Source: Bifidobacterium breve (GTDB lineage: Bacteria > Actinomycetota > Acidimicrobiia > Acidimicrobiales > Acidimicrobilacustridaceae). Taken from it: a DNA stretch of 53,798 bases. Location of the stretch: positions 1-53,798 of the forward strand of contig CAMAQM010000011.1 in the NCBI GenBank assembly GCA_945860545.1, given 5' to 3'. This document shows positions 7,586 to 16,264 of this stretch, piece after piece (the first letter of the stretch is position 1; every line of letters starts with the position of its first letter). The position numbers and the translations under genes were made by a program. A model generated the notes under the pieces. It ran no database searches and was not told the origin of the DNA. It worked only from the letters and a program-made list of their open reading frames with translations.

Positions 7586-8970
7586 GTGAGTCCTCGGTCG
7601 TGGCGTCCGCTGTGAACAATCCGGGCGGGTCGGCCCCCATGTCGCTCGGGGCGAGGTTGCGGGACCGAAATCCGTTGCCGCCAGGCGCGTTCGTGGTCGG
7701 CCTTGGCCTCGGTCTGTCCGGCCTCGCCACCTACGTGTTCTTCGCCATCACTTCGCGGGTTCTCGACCCGGCGTCGTACGCCGCGGTGGGGGTGCTGTGG
7801 TCGTTGTTGTTCGCCGTGGGCAACGGGGTCATGCAACCTCTCGAACAGGAGGTCGCCCGCGCCGTAGCCGACCGCCGGGCCCGGGGTATCGGTGCGGGCC
7901 CGGTCATCCGCAAGGCGGTCGGCATCGGTGCGGGCTTCACGTTGGTGCTGGTCTTGCTTGGAACCCTCACCCACACCTGGATCCTTGACCGTCTCCTTGA
8001 CGGCCGGGTCGAACTGGTGGTGGCGTTCCTCGTCGGGCTGGCGGCGTTCGCTGCGGGCCACCTCACCCGTGGCACGTTGTCGTCGCACGGCCGTTTCGGG
8101 GCGTACGCACTGTTCTTCGCCACTGACGGGGTTGCCCGGGTGGTCGCTGCGGGGGTGCTGGGGGTCGCTGCGGTCGCCGCCGCCGGTCCCTACGGGTTGG
8201 TGCTGGCGTTGGCACCGTTCGTCGGCGTGGTCGTGGCGCTCTTTGGGCAGCGGGGACTCGTGGTGGATGGGCCCCCCGCGGCGTGGGGGGAACTCACCCG
8301 GGCGCTCGGGTGGTTGCTGTTGGGCACGGTCTCGCTCGCACTGGTGGTGCAGGGTGGCACCATCGCCGTGCAGGTCCTCGCCGGCTCCTCCGACGAGGCC
8401 GCCGCAGGCGTGTTCCTCAACGGCCTGCAGGTCGCTCGCATCCCCTTGTTCTTGTTCCAGGCGGTGCTGGCCTCCCTGCTGCCGCGCCTGTCCCAACTCG
8501 CCGGTGCGGGAGATCTCGATCACTTCGGTCGGTCCTTGCGACGTCTGGTGCGCACCATCGTGGCGATCGGGGCTGTAGCCACGGTGGTCGCCGTGCTGGC
8601 TGGTCCGGCTGTGGTGTCAGCGGTGTTCGGTTCCGCCGAGGTGCTCGGACCGTTCGACATGGGGCTTCTGGCCGGTACGTTCGTGCTGATCATGGTGGCG
8701 ATCTGTCTGGACCAGGCACTGATCGCCCTGAGTGGCCACCGGCTCATGGCCATCGGGTGGGCGGGAGCGCTCGCCGTTCTAGTGGGCGTCATCGCCGCCA
8801 CCTCCGGACTTGAGGATGTCTTTTTGCGGGTGGAGCTCGGACTGCTCGCCGCAGCGGTCAGCGCTCTCGTGTGGATGGCTGGGAGTTTGGCGGTGCGGAC
8901 CTCACGTCATCCGGAGGTGGTGCCGGTGTCTCTGGCCGAGGCGGCGGCGGAAACCCCCCTGCAGGACTGA
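7582..8970 (+). CDS. Polysaccharide/lipid-linked oligosaccharide flippase-like membrane protein
   Basis: A 462-residue integral membrane protein with about 12 hydrophobic segments from residue 35 to 450 and short charged loops, the layout of the MATE/Wzx/MurJ superfamily. LGLSGLATYVFFAITSRVL near the N terminus resembles the first helix of Wzx-type exporters. It probably flips an undecaprenyl-linked glycan made by the coupled GT2 or neighbouring glycosyltransferases. The GTG start overlaps the previous stop by 4 nt. The substrate cannot be deduced. A second, ABC-type export system is encoded at 23.1-25.2 kb, so the locus may handle two different glycans. Confidence 0.8.
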   Translation: MSESSVVASAVNNPGGSAPMSLGARLRDRNPLPPGAFVVGLGLGLSGLATYVFFAITSRVLDPASYAAVGVLWSLLFAVGNGVMQPLEQEVARAVADRRARGIGAGPVIRKAVGIGAGFTLVLVLLGTLTHTWILDRLLDGRVELVVAFLVGLAAFAAGHLTRGTLSSHGRFGAYALFFATDGVARVVAAGVLGVAAVAAAGPYGLVLALAPFVGVVVALFGQRGLVVDGPPAAWGELTRALGWLLLGTVSLALVVQGGTIAVQVLAGSSDEAAAGVFLNGLQVARIPLFLFQAVLASLLPRLSQLAGAGDLDHFGRSLRRLVRTIVAIGAVATVVAVLAGPAVVSAVFGSAEVLGPFDMGLLAGTFVLIMVAICLDQALIALSGHRLMAIGWAGALAVLVGVIAATSGLEDVFLRVELGLLAAAVSALVWMAGSLAVRTSRHPEVVPVSLAEAAAETPLQD

Positions 8971-9055
8971 ATTTGCGCCCCTGACCGACGTCGGTGCGGG
9001 AGCGTTGGTACCCTCTACGTGGGCGGATCCCACCCTCGACCGAGGACACGTCCCT

Positions 9056-10018
9056 GTGCGTCCCTTCTCTCCCCACTCCCCACGTCGCGACGTGACCCCC
9101 GCCCACGGCGGGAGTCGTCTCAGACGACGGTGCCGGCACGGAGCCGTGGTCGCCGCAGTGGTGGTCGGCCTCGGTCTGGTGGGATGCACCACCGGTGACC
9201 CTGCGGGCGAGGTGTCTGACGGAGGCGACCAACGGTCGATCGACGCAGCCAACGACGCCGCAGCGGGGGCCGGCGCGGGGGTGTGCGTTCCCCCTGAGTG
9301 CGGAACGACGTTGCCTTACCTTCCCGCAGACGGGTACGTCGGACCCGCACCCGGCGTCACCGACGAGGCCGCCGCCGTCGACGGTGCCAGCGTCGTGGCC
9401 GCCACCGAAGGGGAGTGGTGGGCCCAGGGTCTTGTCGTGAACGGCCCCGACGAGTTGCGTGACGCCCCCATCGTGGTGGCTGACCTTGTCGGACCGGGTG
9501 GTCGTGTCCTGCGGACGGTGACCACCACCGCGTTGGTGGCGCCGTTGCGCGCCGGTGAACCCGCACCGTTCCGCCTGGACGCTCCAGGGGTTGACGCCGC
9601 CGAGGTCGTCGACGTCGCCTGGCAGGTCCGGCCGGGCACCTCCGGCCCGGACGGCGACACCGGGCCACGCACGCTGCAGATCGACACCCTGTGGACCCGT
9701 CCTGCGGGCGGGCAGGCCGTGTCGGTGCCGTCGTACGCCGATGACGGCGGGCCCGGAACCCCGTTGGTCACCTACCTGTCGATCACCAACACCGGCGCCC
9801 TTCCCGTCGTGGGGCCGCGGGTCACCGCGGCGTGGGTCGACGGACGCGGCCGGGTGCTGGGACTCACCTCGGTGTCGGTGCCCGGGCCGGGCACGAATCT
9901 GCCGCTCGCCGTCATGGAACCCGGGGGACAGGCTGACGTGGCGTTGACCCTGGCGCCGCCGGCAGCGGACGGTCTCGCCTCGGTGCAGCCGCTGCTGTGG
10001 GGGATGTCGGGACCGTGA
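9056..10018 (+). CDS. Predicted lipoprotein, function unknown
   Basis: A 320-residue secreted lipoprotein. A long basic n-region (to about residue 29) precedes a hydrophobic stretch and the lipobox L41-V-G-C44, so Cys44 would be lipidated after cleavage. The mature protein is Asp/Gly/Pro-rich and predicted beta-rich, with possibly two tandem beta-sandwich modules (about 100-190 and 205-320), both resembling domains that stabilise secreted proteins (LVTYLSITNTGALPV is typical of such strands). No catalytic motif is visible. GTG at 9056 has GAGGA 9 nt upstream; a TACCCT further upstream (9009-9014) could give a short leader. Its stop overlaps the SLH-protein start (GTGA), so the two are translationally coupled and may act together at the surface. 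Confidence 0.75.
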   Translation: MRPFSPHSPRRDVTPAHGGSRLRRRCRHGAVVAAVVVGLGLVGCTTGDPAGEVSDGGDQRSIDAANDAAAGAGAGVCVPPECGTTLPYLPADGYVGPAPGVTDEAAAVDGASVVAATEGEWWAQGLVVNGPDELRDAPIVVADLVGPGGRVLRTVTTTALVAPLRAGEPAPFRLDAPGVDAAEVVDVAWQVRPGTSGPDGDTGPRTLQIDTLWTRPAGGQAVSVPSYADDGGPGTPLVTYLSITNTGALPVVGPRVTAAWVDGRGRVLGLTSVSVPGPGTNLPLAVMEPGGQADVALTLAPPAADGLASVQPLLWGMSGP

Positions 10019-12546
10019 CCACCTCGCCCATCACCCACCGCCTCGCCCACGGCTTGTTCCGCTGGTTGTTGGTGCCCGCCGCAGCGGCAGTGCTGGTGAC
10101 GGCGTGGTTGCTCTCGTCCCCGTCTGCTTCTGCCCAGAGCACCCGTGCGGTGGGGGAGGTCCCCGTCGCCGACATCATCACGGCGGCCAACGCGTCGGCA
10201 CGTCTCGACTGTGGGCTGACGGGAGACCGTCTGGCAGCGATGATGCTCGCCCCTGTGTTCCACGAGACCGGAGCGGTCTGGTCGCGAACCACCTCGCCGA
10301 GTCCAATGACGATGAGCCGGTGGGACAACCAGTCCGGCCTGTACGCCTTCGGTGACCGCTCCACCGCCTATCGACGGGCGTTCTGGCACCCAGGCGTGGG
10401 GATGTGGCAGTTCGACTCCGCCGGCGGGTGGAACCTCACTGCCGCCGGTGCCGTGTCGACCCAGTCGTCGGCGTCCACGGCGGCGTCGGTCATGGCGTCG
10501 CGTTACTGCGCAGCTTCGGGCGACCCCGTGACCCGGATGAAGTACGCCTGGTCGCTGTGGTACGCCTGTGTGTCAGGTTCGACCAACGTGTGTGTCGACC
10601 GGTTCAACGAGATGTACGTGGGTGGGGTGTTCACCAACATCACCCGCGATCCGCGGGTGGGTCGCCTCGGCGGGATGATCGCCACCACGTGTCGCATCGG
10701 TGGTGTGACCGAAGTGGCCTGTCACCGGATCGACCCGGCCCGTGCCGAGGGGTGGAATGCGTGGGCGGCCGAGAACGCCGGGCCCACCCCGTTGTCCGCC
10801 GCGTTCTACGTGTTCGCACTCAACGACATCGAGTATCGCTACTGGCTGGCGGTCGACACCGGATACGACGCCACCATCGTCGCCCGCAAACCGGTGCGGG
10901 CCAACGCCCGCAGCAGTCTGACGTGGGAGAAGGTGACCGGTTCGACCCTGCTGTGTGACCTCGGATTCGGCCGGGGTGACTGCGGACCCAAGCGGGTCGC
11001 CACCACACCGTGGGGCAACAAGGTCGAGCTGCCGTTCGGGTCCCTTGACACGACGACCTCAGGGGCCAACGCCGTGACCGCTGCGGGTTGGGCGATCGAT
11101 CCCGACACCACCGGCCCCATTGACGTCCACGTCTACGTCGACGGCACCTGGGGTGGCTCGGTGCGCGCTGATCGGACACGGACCGATGTGGGTCGGGCGG
11201 TACCCGGTTACGGCGACGCCCACGGCTACTCGTTGCGCATCGCCAACCTCCCCGCCGGTGAGCGCACCGTGTGCGCCTTCGGCATCAACAAGGGCCCCTA
11301 CGGCGACACCAACCCCCAACTGGGCTGTCGAACCGTGACGGTGTCCGCTTCCCCGGTGGGGAACCTCGAAGCGGCCCGGCTCGCTCCCGGTGGGGTGCAG
11401 GTCATTGGCTGGCTCGCCGACCCTGACAGCGCTGAAGCAGTGGATCTCGAGGTCAGCGTCGATGGTGCCCCGGTCGCCACCGCCGAGGCGGTCCTCACCC
11501 GGGCCGACGTGGCCCGCTCCTACCCGGCGTTCGGCGCGTCGCGGGGCTTCTCGGTCACCGTCGCGGTGCCCACCAGTCCCGGCGCCCGTCAGGTGTGCGT
11601 CACGAGCACTGACCTCCCAACCGGCGACAGGGTACAACTCGGCTGTGTCGCCGTCGCCATCCCTTCGTCCCCGGTCGTGGGCAGCCTCGACGCGCTCGAC
11701 GCGCTCGACGGGTCGATCCGCGCCCGGGGCTGGGCCCTGCGTTGGACGAGTGCTGACCCGGTGGCGCTCACCTTCACCGTCGACGGGGTCGTCGCCGGGA
11801 CGGGTACGGCGTCGGGGACCCGCACCGACGTGGCGAATGTGTGGCCCGGGTTCGATGCCCGGAGAGGTTTCGACGTGACGCTGCCGGCGCGCCTGGGTCC
11901 CCACAGCGTGTGCGCGGTGGCGGGCACCACCACGGTGGCGTGCCGCACCGTCACGGTGACGTCGGGTGACTACGCCGATGTGGACCTGACCTCGTGGTAC
12001 ATCGAGCCGGTGCGGTGGTCGGCGGACACCGCGCTGACGAGCGGGTTCCCCAACGCCTGGTCGTTCAGTCCCGACGCCCGCCTCTCACGCTCACAACTGG
12101 TCACGTTCCTTTGGCGCTACTTCGGCTCCCCGTCCGCCCCCACGGCGTGCGGATGGAGTGACGTCCCCTCCACGGCCAGCTTCGCCGGTGCTGCCTGTTG
12201 GGCCCGCTCGGCTGGGGTGGTGCGAGGCGTCGGAGGGGACCCGGCGCGTTTCGACCCTGCGGGCGGGGTGACCCGAGCACAGATGGCGGCAATGTTGTGG
12301 CGGGGCACAGGGGAAAAGGCCCCGACGCAGCCCAACGGGTTCGTCGACGTGCCCGCAGGTGGCTGGTTCGACGCCCCGACGGCGTGGATGGCCGAGCACG
12401 GGGTCAGCGGCGGCCTCGCCGGGAGCGGCACGGTCTACGGGCCAGACGGTCCGGTGACCCGGGCGCAGATGGCCACCGTGCTGTGGCGACTCGCTGCAGC
12501 TCCGGGGGCGTGGGCGGTTGCCCAGCCCGCCACCGCCACACGCTGA
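10015..12546 (+). CDS. Secreted SLH-domain protein with N-terminal lysozyme-like module and three 100-residue repeats
   Basis: The 843-residue product has a signal peptide (1-40, ending SASA). The N-terminal module (about 48-335) contains VFHETGAVWSR with Glu84 and, further on, WHPGVGMWQFDS near residue 125. This Glu plus G-x-M-x-Q pattern is reminiscent of lysozyme/transglycosylase folds, a tentative reading. Three repeats of about 100 residues follow (339-445, 447-551, 553-649), each with GWA-DPD-like and R-x-DV elements and usually a Cys pair. Three SLH domains end the protein (about 652-704, 712-765, 775-829; each ending in a TRAQMA-like helix), predicting non-covalent attachment to a cell-wall polymer. 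The GTG start overlaps the lipoprotein stop by 4 nt. Confidence 0.85.
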   Translation: MTTSPITHRLAHGLFRWLLVPAAAAVLVTAWLLSSPSASAQSTRAVGEVPVADIITAANASARLDCGLTGDRLAAMMLAPVFHETGAVWSRTTSPSPMTMSRWDNQSGLYAFGDRSTAYRRAFWHPGVGMWQFDSAGGWNLTAAGAVSTQSSASTAASVMASRYCAASGDPVTRMKYAWSLWYACVSGSTNVCVDRFNEMYVGGVFTNITRDPRVGRLGGMIATTCRIGGVTEVACHRIDPARAEGWNAWAAENAGPTPLSAAFYVFALNDIEYRYWLAVDTGYDATIVARKPVRANARSSLTWEKVTGSTLLCDLGFGRGDCGPKRVATTPWGNKVELPFGSLDTTTSGANAVTAAGWAIDPDTTGPIDVHVYVDGTWGGSVRADRTRTDVGRAVPGYGDAHGYSLRIANLPAGERTVCAFGINKGPYGDTNPQLGCRTVTVSASPVGNLEAARLAPGGVQVIGWLADPDSAEAVDLEVSVDGAPVATAEAVLTRADVARSYPAFGASRGFSVTVAVPTSPGARQVCVTSTDLPTGDRVQLGCVAVAIPSSPVVGSLDALDALDGSIRARGWALRWTSADPVALTFTVDGVVAGTGTASGTRTDVANVWPGFDARRGFDVTLPARLGPHSVCAVAGTTTVACRTVTVTSGDYADVDLTSWYIEPVRWSADTALTSGFPNAWSFSPDARLSRSQLVTFLWRYFGSPSAPTACGWSDVPSTASFAGAACWARSAGVVRGVGGDPARFDPAGGVTRAQMAAMLWRGTGEKAPTQPNGFVDVPAGGWFDAPTAWMAEHGVSGGLAGSGTVYGPDGPVTRAQMATVLWRLAAAPGAWAVAQPATATR
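11029..11961 (+). repeat. Three tandem copies of the VDG/GWA protein repeat (SLH protein)
   Basis: Protein-level repeat of about 100 residues. The most conserved copy contains GWAIDPDTTGPIDVHVYVDG, then R-x-DV-x-R, then C-AFGIN and LGCR-VTV. Copies 2 and 3 diverge (GWLADPD; GWALRWT). The same family occurs five times in the GH25 gene at 14665-16233. A 9-bp unit (CTCGACGCG) is also repeated about three times at 11686-11712, encoding LDALDALDG at the start of copy 3. Confidence 0.85.
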
Positions 12547-12592
12547 AGGCCGGGGTCGTGGCGGCGTCGTGCGGGTGGGCGGTCGTCAGTGG

Positions 12593-12598
12593 TAGAAC
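12593..12598 (+). promoter_or_regulatory. Putative leaderless -10 element of rmlA
   Basis: TAGAAC, 6 nt before GTG at 12605. The sixth base is C rather than T. The same TAGAAC variant precedes rmlC at 16265, so the two rhamnose genes share an element. Confidence 0.5.
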
Positions 12599-12604
12599 GG
12601 CGAG

Positions 12605-13705
12605 GTGAAGGGCCTGATTCTCTCCGGTGGGGCGGGCACCCGTCTGCGCCCCATCACCCACACCAGCGCCAAGCAGTTGGTCCCGGTGGCCAACAAACCG
12701 ATCCTGTACTTCGGTCTCGAGGACATGGCCGAAGCCGGAATCACCGAGGTCGGCATCATCGTCGGCGACACCCGGGCCGAGATCGCGGACGCGGTGGGGG
12801 ACGGGTCGCGTTTCGGGTTGAAGGTCACCTACATCCCACAGGACGCTCCGTTGGGTCTGGCGCACTGCGTACTCATCGCCCGGGACTTCCTCGGTGACGA
12901 CGACTTCGTGATGTACCTCGGGGACAACCTGCTGCGACAGGGGATCGCCGAGTTCGTGGCGGCGTTCGAAGCCGATCGCAGCCACACCTCCCAGGACCAC
13001 GTCGACGACGATCCGCCATCGGCACAGATCCTCCTCGCCCACGTGCACGACCCGCAACGCTTCGGGGTCGCCGAGATCGGGGACGACGGTGAGGTCGTCC
13101 GACTCGTCGAGAAGCCCGTTGATCCGCCGTCGGACCTTGCTCTGGTCGGGGTCTACCTGTTCGACCCGTCAATCCATGAGGCGGTGCGGGCCATCGCCCC
13201 GTCCCCGCGGGGGGAACTCGAGATCACCGACGCCATTCAGTGGCTGATCGACAACGGTCGGCGGGTCCGCCACGAGGTGGTCGACGGCTGGTGGATCGAC
13301 ACCGGGAAGCTCGACCCACTGCTCGAAGGCAACCGGCTCGTCCTTGAGACCATCGAGCCCCGGGTCGACGGTGACGTCGATGAAGACTCCCATCTGCTCG
13401 GCCGGGTCGTGATCGAGGCGGGAGCGAAGATCATCAATTCGACCGTGCGGGGCCCCGCCATCATCGGGGAGCGCACCGTCCTGCGCAACAGTTACATCGG
13501 TCCGTACACGTCGGTGTACTACGACTGCGAGGTCATCAACACCGAGATCGAGCACTCGATCGTGTTGGAACAGAGCACCATCACCGACGTCCCCCGCCTC
13601 GCCGATTCACTCATCGGCAAGGAGGCGGTGGTGCGTCGCAGCGGGGCGCGGCCCCGGGCCAACCGGCTCATGGTGGGCGACCATTCGGTGATCGACCTCG
13701 AATAG
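12605..13705 (+). CDS. rmlA: Glucose-1-phosphate thymidylyltransferase, long form (RmlA/StrD type)
   Basis: Makes dTDP-glucose from dTTP and glucose-1-phosphate, the first step to dTDP-L-rhamnose. The 366-residue product begins with LILSGGAGTRLRPITHTSAKQ (signature G-G-x-G-T-R-L-x-P-x-T and the catalytic Lys). It also has YLGDNLL (metal-binding Asp) and RFGVAEIGDDGEVVRLVEKP. Residues from about 245 onward form a left-handed beta-helix (IEAGAKIINSTVRGPAIIG), which marks the long RmlA subfamily rather than the 290-residue short form. It stands as a single gene separated from rmlC, rmlB and rmlD by the GH25 gene. GTG start supported by TAGAAC 6 nt upstream. Confidence 0.9.
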   Translation: MKGLILSGGAGTRLRPITHTSAKQLVPVANKPILYFGLEDMAEAGITEVGIIVGDTRAEIADAVGDGSRFGLKVTYIPQDAPLGLAHCVLIARDFLGDDDFVMYLGDNLLRQGIAEFVAAFEADRSHTSQDHVDDDPPSAQILLAHVHDPQRFGVAEIGDDGEVVRLVEKPVDPPSDLALVGVYLFDPSIHEAVRAIAPSPRGELEITDAIQWLIDNGRRVRHEVVDGWWIDTGKLDPLLEGNRLVLETIEPRVDGDVDEDSHLLGRVVIEAGAKIINSTVRGPAIIGERTVLRNSYIGPYTSVYYDCEVINTEIEHSIVLEQSTITDVPRLADSLIGKEAVVRRSGARPRANRLMVGDHSVIDLE

Positions 13706-13843
13706 TCCCGATCGTTGCGTCGGGGGCGTGGCCAGCCCGTCGTGAGGCAAGGGTCACACGGGGGCGATGCCCTCCGAGACGGTGCCACTGTTACTCTCGG
13801 TCATCGCGCCATGCCCAAGGGTGCGGCCAACGACCACGACCTT

Positions 13844-13849
13844 GGAGAG
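13844..13849 (+). promoter_or_regulatory. Ribosome binding site of the GH25 gene
   Basis: GGAGAG, 5 nt before ATG at 13855. A possible -10 (TACTCT, 13792-13797) lies about 57 nt upstream of the ATG, so this gene probably has a normal leader, unlike most first genes here. No riboswitch-like fold was recognised in the 149-bp gap. Confidence 0.5.
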
Positions 13850-13854
13850 ACGCT

Positions 13855-16236
13855 ATGGCGGTGTGGATGCGGCGTACGGCAGCGCTGCTGTGCCTAGCCG
13901 TCGTGGCGGCCGTGGTCCCGGTGGTGGGAGGCGTGGTCGGCCCCGCCGGGCTCTCACCGACCGCCGAGGCACAGACCGCCACCCCCGCCTCGACGATCAC
14001 CGGTATCGACGTCGCCAGCTGGCAACACCCCGGCGGTGCGGCCATCAACTGGGGGTCGGTTCGCTCCGCCGGTCACCTGTTCGCCTTCATCAAGGCCACC
14101 GAGGGCCCGAGTGCTCCCGGGGGCGGCTACTACACGAACCCGTGGTTCTCGAGCGACTGGGTGGGTGCCGGAGCAGCCGGTCTGCTGCGCGGTGCCTACC
14201 ACTACGCCCAACCCAAAGCGGATCCCGCCACCGCCATTGCCGATGCCCGCCACTTCATTGGGGCCACCGGCGTCATGAACGGAGCGGCGGATCTGCCGCC
14301 CGTGCTCGACCTTGAAGAGCACAACGGACTCAGCCGTGAGCAGGTCACGGTGTGGGCCCGCACCTGGCTTGACGAGGTGCAGCGACTCACCGGTCGTCAA
14401 CCGATCATCTACACCGGGCCCTGGTTCTGGAACACCTACGTGGGTTCCTCGGCGTTCACCAACTACCGGTTGTGGATCGCCAGTTACACCACCGCTGCGG
14501 GTCCCGGTCCGCTCCCGGGTAGTTGGCCGACGTGGACGATATGGCAGTGGACGAGTCAAGGCCCGGTCCCCGGCATCAGTGGTCTCGTCGACCTGAACCG
14601 ATTCTGCTGTGACCTGTCGAGCCTGTACGCGTTGACGCCCGGCGGCGGCACCGGTGCCGTGGGGAACCCGTTCGGCAATTTCGAGGGTGCGCGCCGGGTT
14701 CCCGGTGGCGTCGACGTATCGGGGTGGGCCATCGACCCCGACACCACCGGCCCGGTCACCGTCGACGCCTACGTCGACGGACGGTTCGCAGGTTCGTACA
14801 GCGCCAACGGGACCCGGCCCGACGTTGGCGCGGTGTACCCCCAGTACGGGAGCGCGCATGGGTTTTCCGTGCGGGTCCCCGTTGGGGACAACGCCCAACA
14901 GGTGTGCCTGTTCGCCATCAATGTCGGACCTGGAAGTGCGAACCCTCGCCTCGGTTGCCGGGTGGTTGTCGCCAACCCCGTGGGCGCCCTCGACGCGGTC
15001 TCAGTGGCCGGTCCGCGACTCGTGAACGTTGCCGGATGGGCACTCGACCCCGACAGTACCGCCCCGCTCGACATCCACATCTACGTCGACGGCCGTTGGG
15101 GGCGGGCAGCGGTGGCCGACGCTCCACGACCTGATGTGGAACGGGTGTTCCCCGGGGCGGGACCCAACCGTGGCTATGCAACGACGCTTGCGGTCACTCC
15201 CGGTCGTCACCAGATCTGTGCCTACGGCATCAATGTCGGAACCGGCACCGACAACCCGCTGTTGGGGTGCCGGACCATCATCGTCCCCGACACCGTGCCG
15301 CAGGGCAATCTTGAGGTCGCCACCGGTGAGGTTGCCGGGATCCGGGTCAGCGGCTGGGCGGTGGACCCTGACACACCCGCAACGGCCACCATTGATTTCA
15401 CCGTGAACGGAGTCGCCGCCGGTTCGGTTCCCACCAACGTCGCCCGCAGGGACGTGACCCGGCTGTACCCCGCTGCGCCAGCGCCCGGGTTCACCACCCG
15501 ACTCGCGACCACGGGATCGGGGCCCCGCACGGTGTGCGCCACGGCCCGTGACGGTGCAGGAGGCCCCGCCGGACAACTCGGCTGCCGAAACGTCGTGCTG
15601 CCGGCGAACCCCACAGGCAACGTCGAGTCGGTGGCCCAGCTCGGCAACCGTGCCGAGGTCGTGGGCTGGGTGCTTGACCCTGACGTCACCGGACCGGTGA
15701 CGGTGCACGCCTACGTCGATGGTCGCTGGGGAGGGTCCTACGTTGCGTCCGCCACCCGCAACGACGTCGCCGCTGCCTATCCCGGGTACTCGCCGGACAA
15801 GGGGATGCGCCTGCTGCTCCCGCCGCTCGCCCACGGCACCAGACGGGTGTGTCTCTACGCCATCAATGCCGGCGCCGGGGACCGCAATCCCGAGATCGGA
15901 TGTCGTGACGTCACGATGAACCTCTCACCGTTCGGGAATCCCGAGGACGTCCGTCGTGACTCCGGTGACCTCACCAAGGTGCGCATCGAGGGCTGGATGC
16001 TCGACCCTGACGCCCCCGCCGGGGCGTCGGTGCAGGTGCTCGTCAACGGAGGCGTCGCCGCTGAGATCACCACCGATCTCGTCCGGTCCGATGTGGTGTC
16101 CTACTACCCGTGGAGTGCGGGCCCCCACGGATTCGTGGTGCGGGTCGACGCACCCACCACCCCCTCGACGGTGTGCGTCATCGCCCGCAACGTTGGCGGC
16201 GGCAGCGACCGCGAGTTCCCCTGCGTGGCGCTGTAG
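13855..16236 (+). CDS. Secreted GH25 muramidase with five C-terminal 100-residue repeats
   Basis: Predicted N-acetylmuramidase acting on peptidoglycan outside the cell. The 793-residue product has a signal peptide (1-40), a GH25 domain (about 48-258) with GIDVASWQ (Asp52) and LDLEE (Asp152, Glu154, the family's catalytic D-x-E), and typical YHYAQP and YTGPWFW strands. Five repeats follow: about 271-372, 375-478, 482-584, 586-688 and 692-793. Most contain GWA-DPD, VDG, R-x-DV and a Cys pair spaced 16-17 residues (for example C351/C368). The repeats may bind a wall glycan, by inference from their position after a muramidase. The SLH protein at 10015 carries three more copies. Strong RBS and ATG start. 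Confidence 0.92.
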   Translation: MAVWMRRTAALLCLAVVAAVVPVVGGVVGPAGLSPTAEAQTATPASTITGIDVASWQHPGGAAINWGSVRSAGHLFAFIKATEGPSAPGGGYYTNPWFSSDWVGAGAAGLLRGAYHYAQPKADPATAIADARHFIGATGVMNGAADLPPVLDLEEHNGLSREQVTVWARTWLDEVQRLTGRQPIIYTGPWFWNTYVGSSAFTNYRLWIASYTTAAGPGPLPGSWPTWTIWQWTSQGPVPGISGLVDLNRFCCDLSSLYALTPGGGTGAVGNPFGNFEGARRVPGGVDVSGWAIDPDTTGPVTVDAYVDGRFAGSYSANGTRPDVGAVYPQYGSAHGFSVRVPVGDNAQQVCLFAINVGPGSANPRLGCRVVVANPVGALDAVSVAGPRLVNVAGWALDPDSTAPLDIHIYVDGRWGRAAVADAPRPDVERVFPGAGPNRGYATTLAVTPGRHQICAYGINVGTGTDNPLLGCRTIIVPDTVPQGNLEVATGEVAGIRVSGWAVDPDTPATATIDFTVNGVAAGSVPTNVARRDVTRLYPAAPAPGFTTRLATTGSGPRTVCATARDGAGGPAGQLGCRNVVLPANPTGNVESVAQLGNRAEVVGWVLDPDVTGPVTVHAYVDGRWGGSYVASATRNDVAAAYPGYSPDKGMRLLLPPLAHGTRRVCLYAINAGAGDRNPEIGCRDVTMNLSPFGNPEDVRRDSGDLTKVRIEGWMLDPDAPAGASVQVLVNGGVAAEITTDLVRSDVVSYYPWSAGPHGFVVRVDAPTTPSTVCVIARNVGGGSDREFPCVAL
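14665..16233 (+). repeat. Five tandem copies of the VDG/GWA protein repeat (GH25 protein)
   Basis: Five protein repeats of 102-104 residues fill the whole C-terminal half and end exactly at the stop. Copies 1, 2 and 4 are closest to each other and to copy 1 of the SLH protein (GWAIDPDTTGPVTV). Copies 3 and 5 have replaced the VHxYVDG strand by FTVNG or VLVNG. All keep the paired cysteines. Confidence 0.88.
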
Positions 16237-16252
16237 GCCCCACTGGGCGTGG

Positions 16253-16258
16253 TAGAAC
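16253..16258 (+). promoter_or_regulatory. Putative leaderless -10 element of rmlC
   Basis: TAGAAC, 6 nt before GTG at 16265, identical in sequence and spacing to the rmlA element. Confidence 0.5.
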
Positions 16259-16264
16259 CGTCGG

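Noticed and set aside
11686-11712. Short tandem 9-bp repeat considered as a possible slippage or phase-variation tract.
   Set aside because: Each unit is a multiple of three, so copy change would not shift the frame; it encodes LDALDALDG at the edge of a protein repeat and is noted only there.
13706-13854. Possible riboswitch (for example c-di-AMP type, often found before cell-wall hydrolase genes) upstream of the GH25 gene.
   Set aside because: No recognisable conserved core or long paired structure was seen; only a plausible -10 and a Shine-Dalgarno site.
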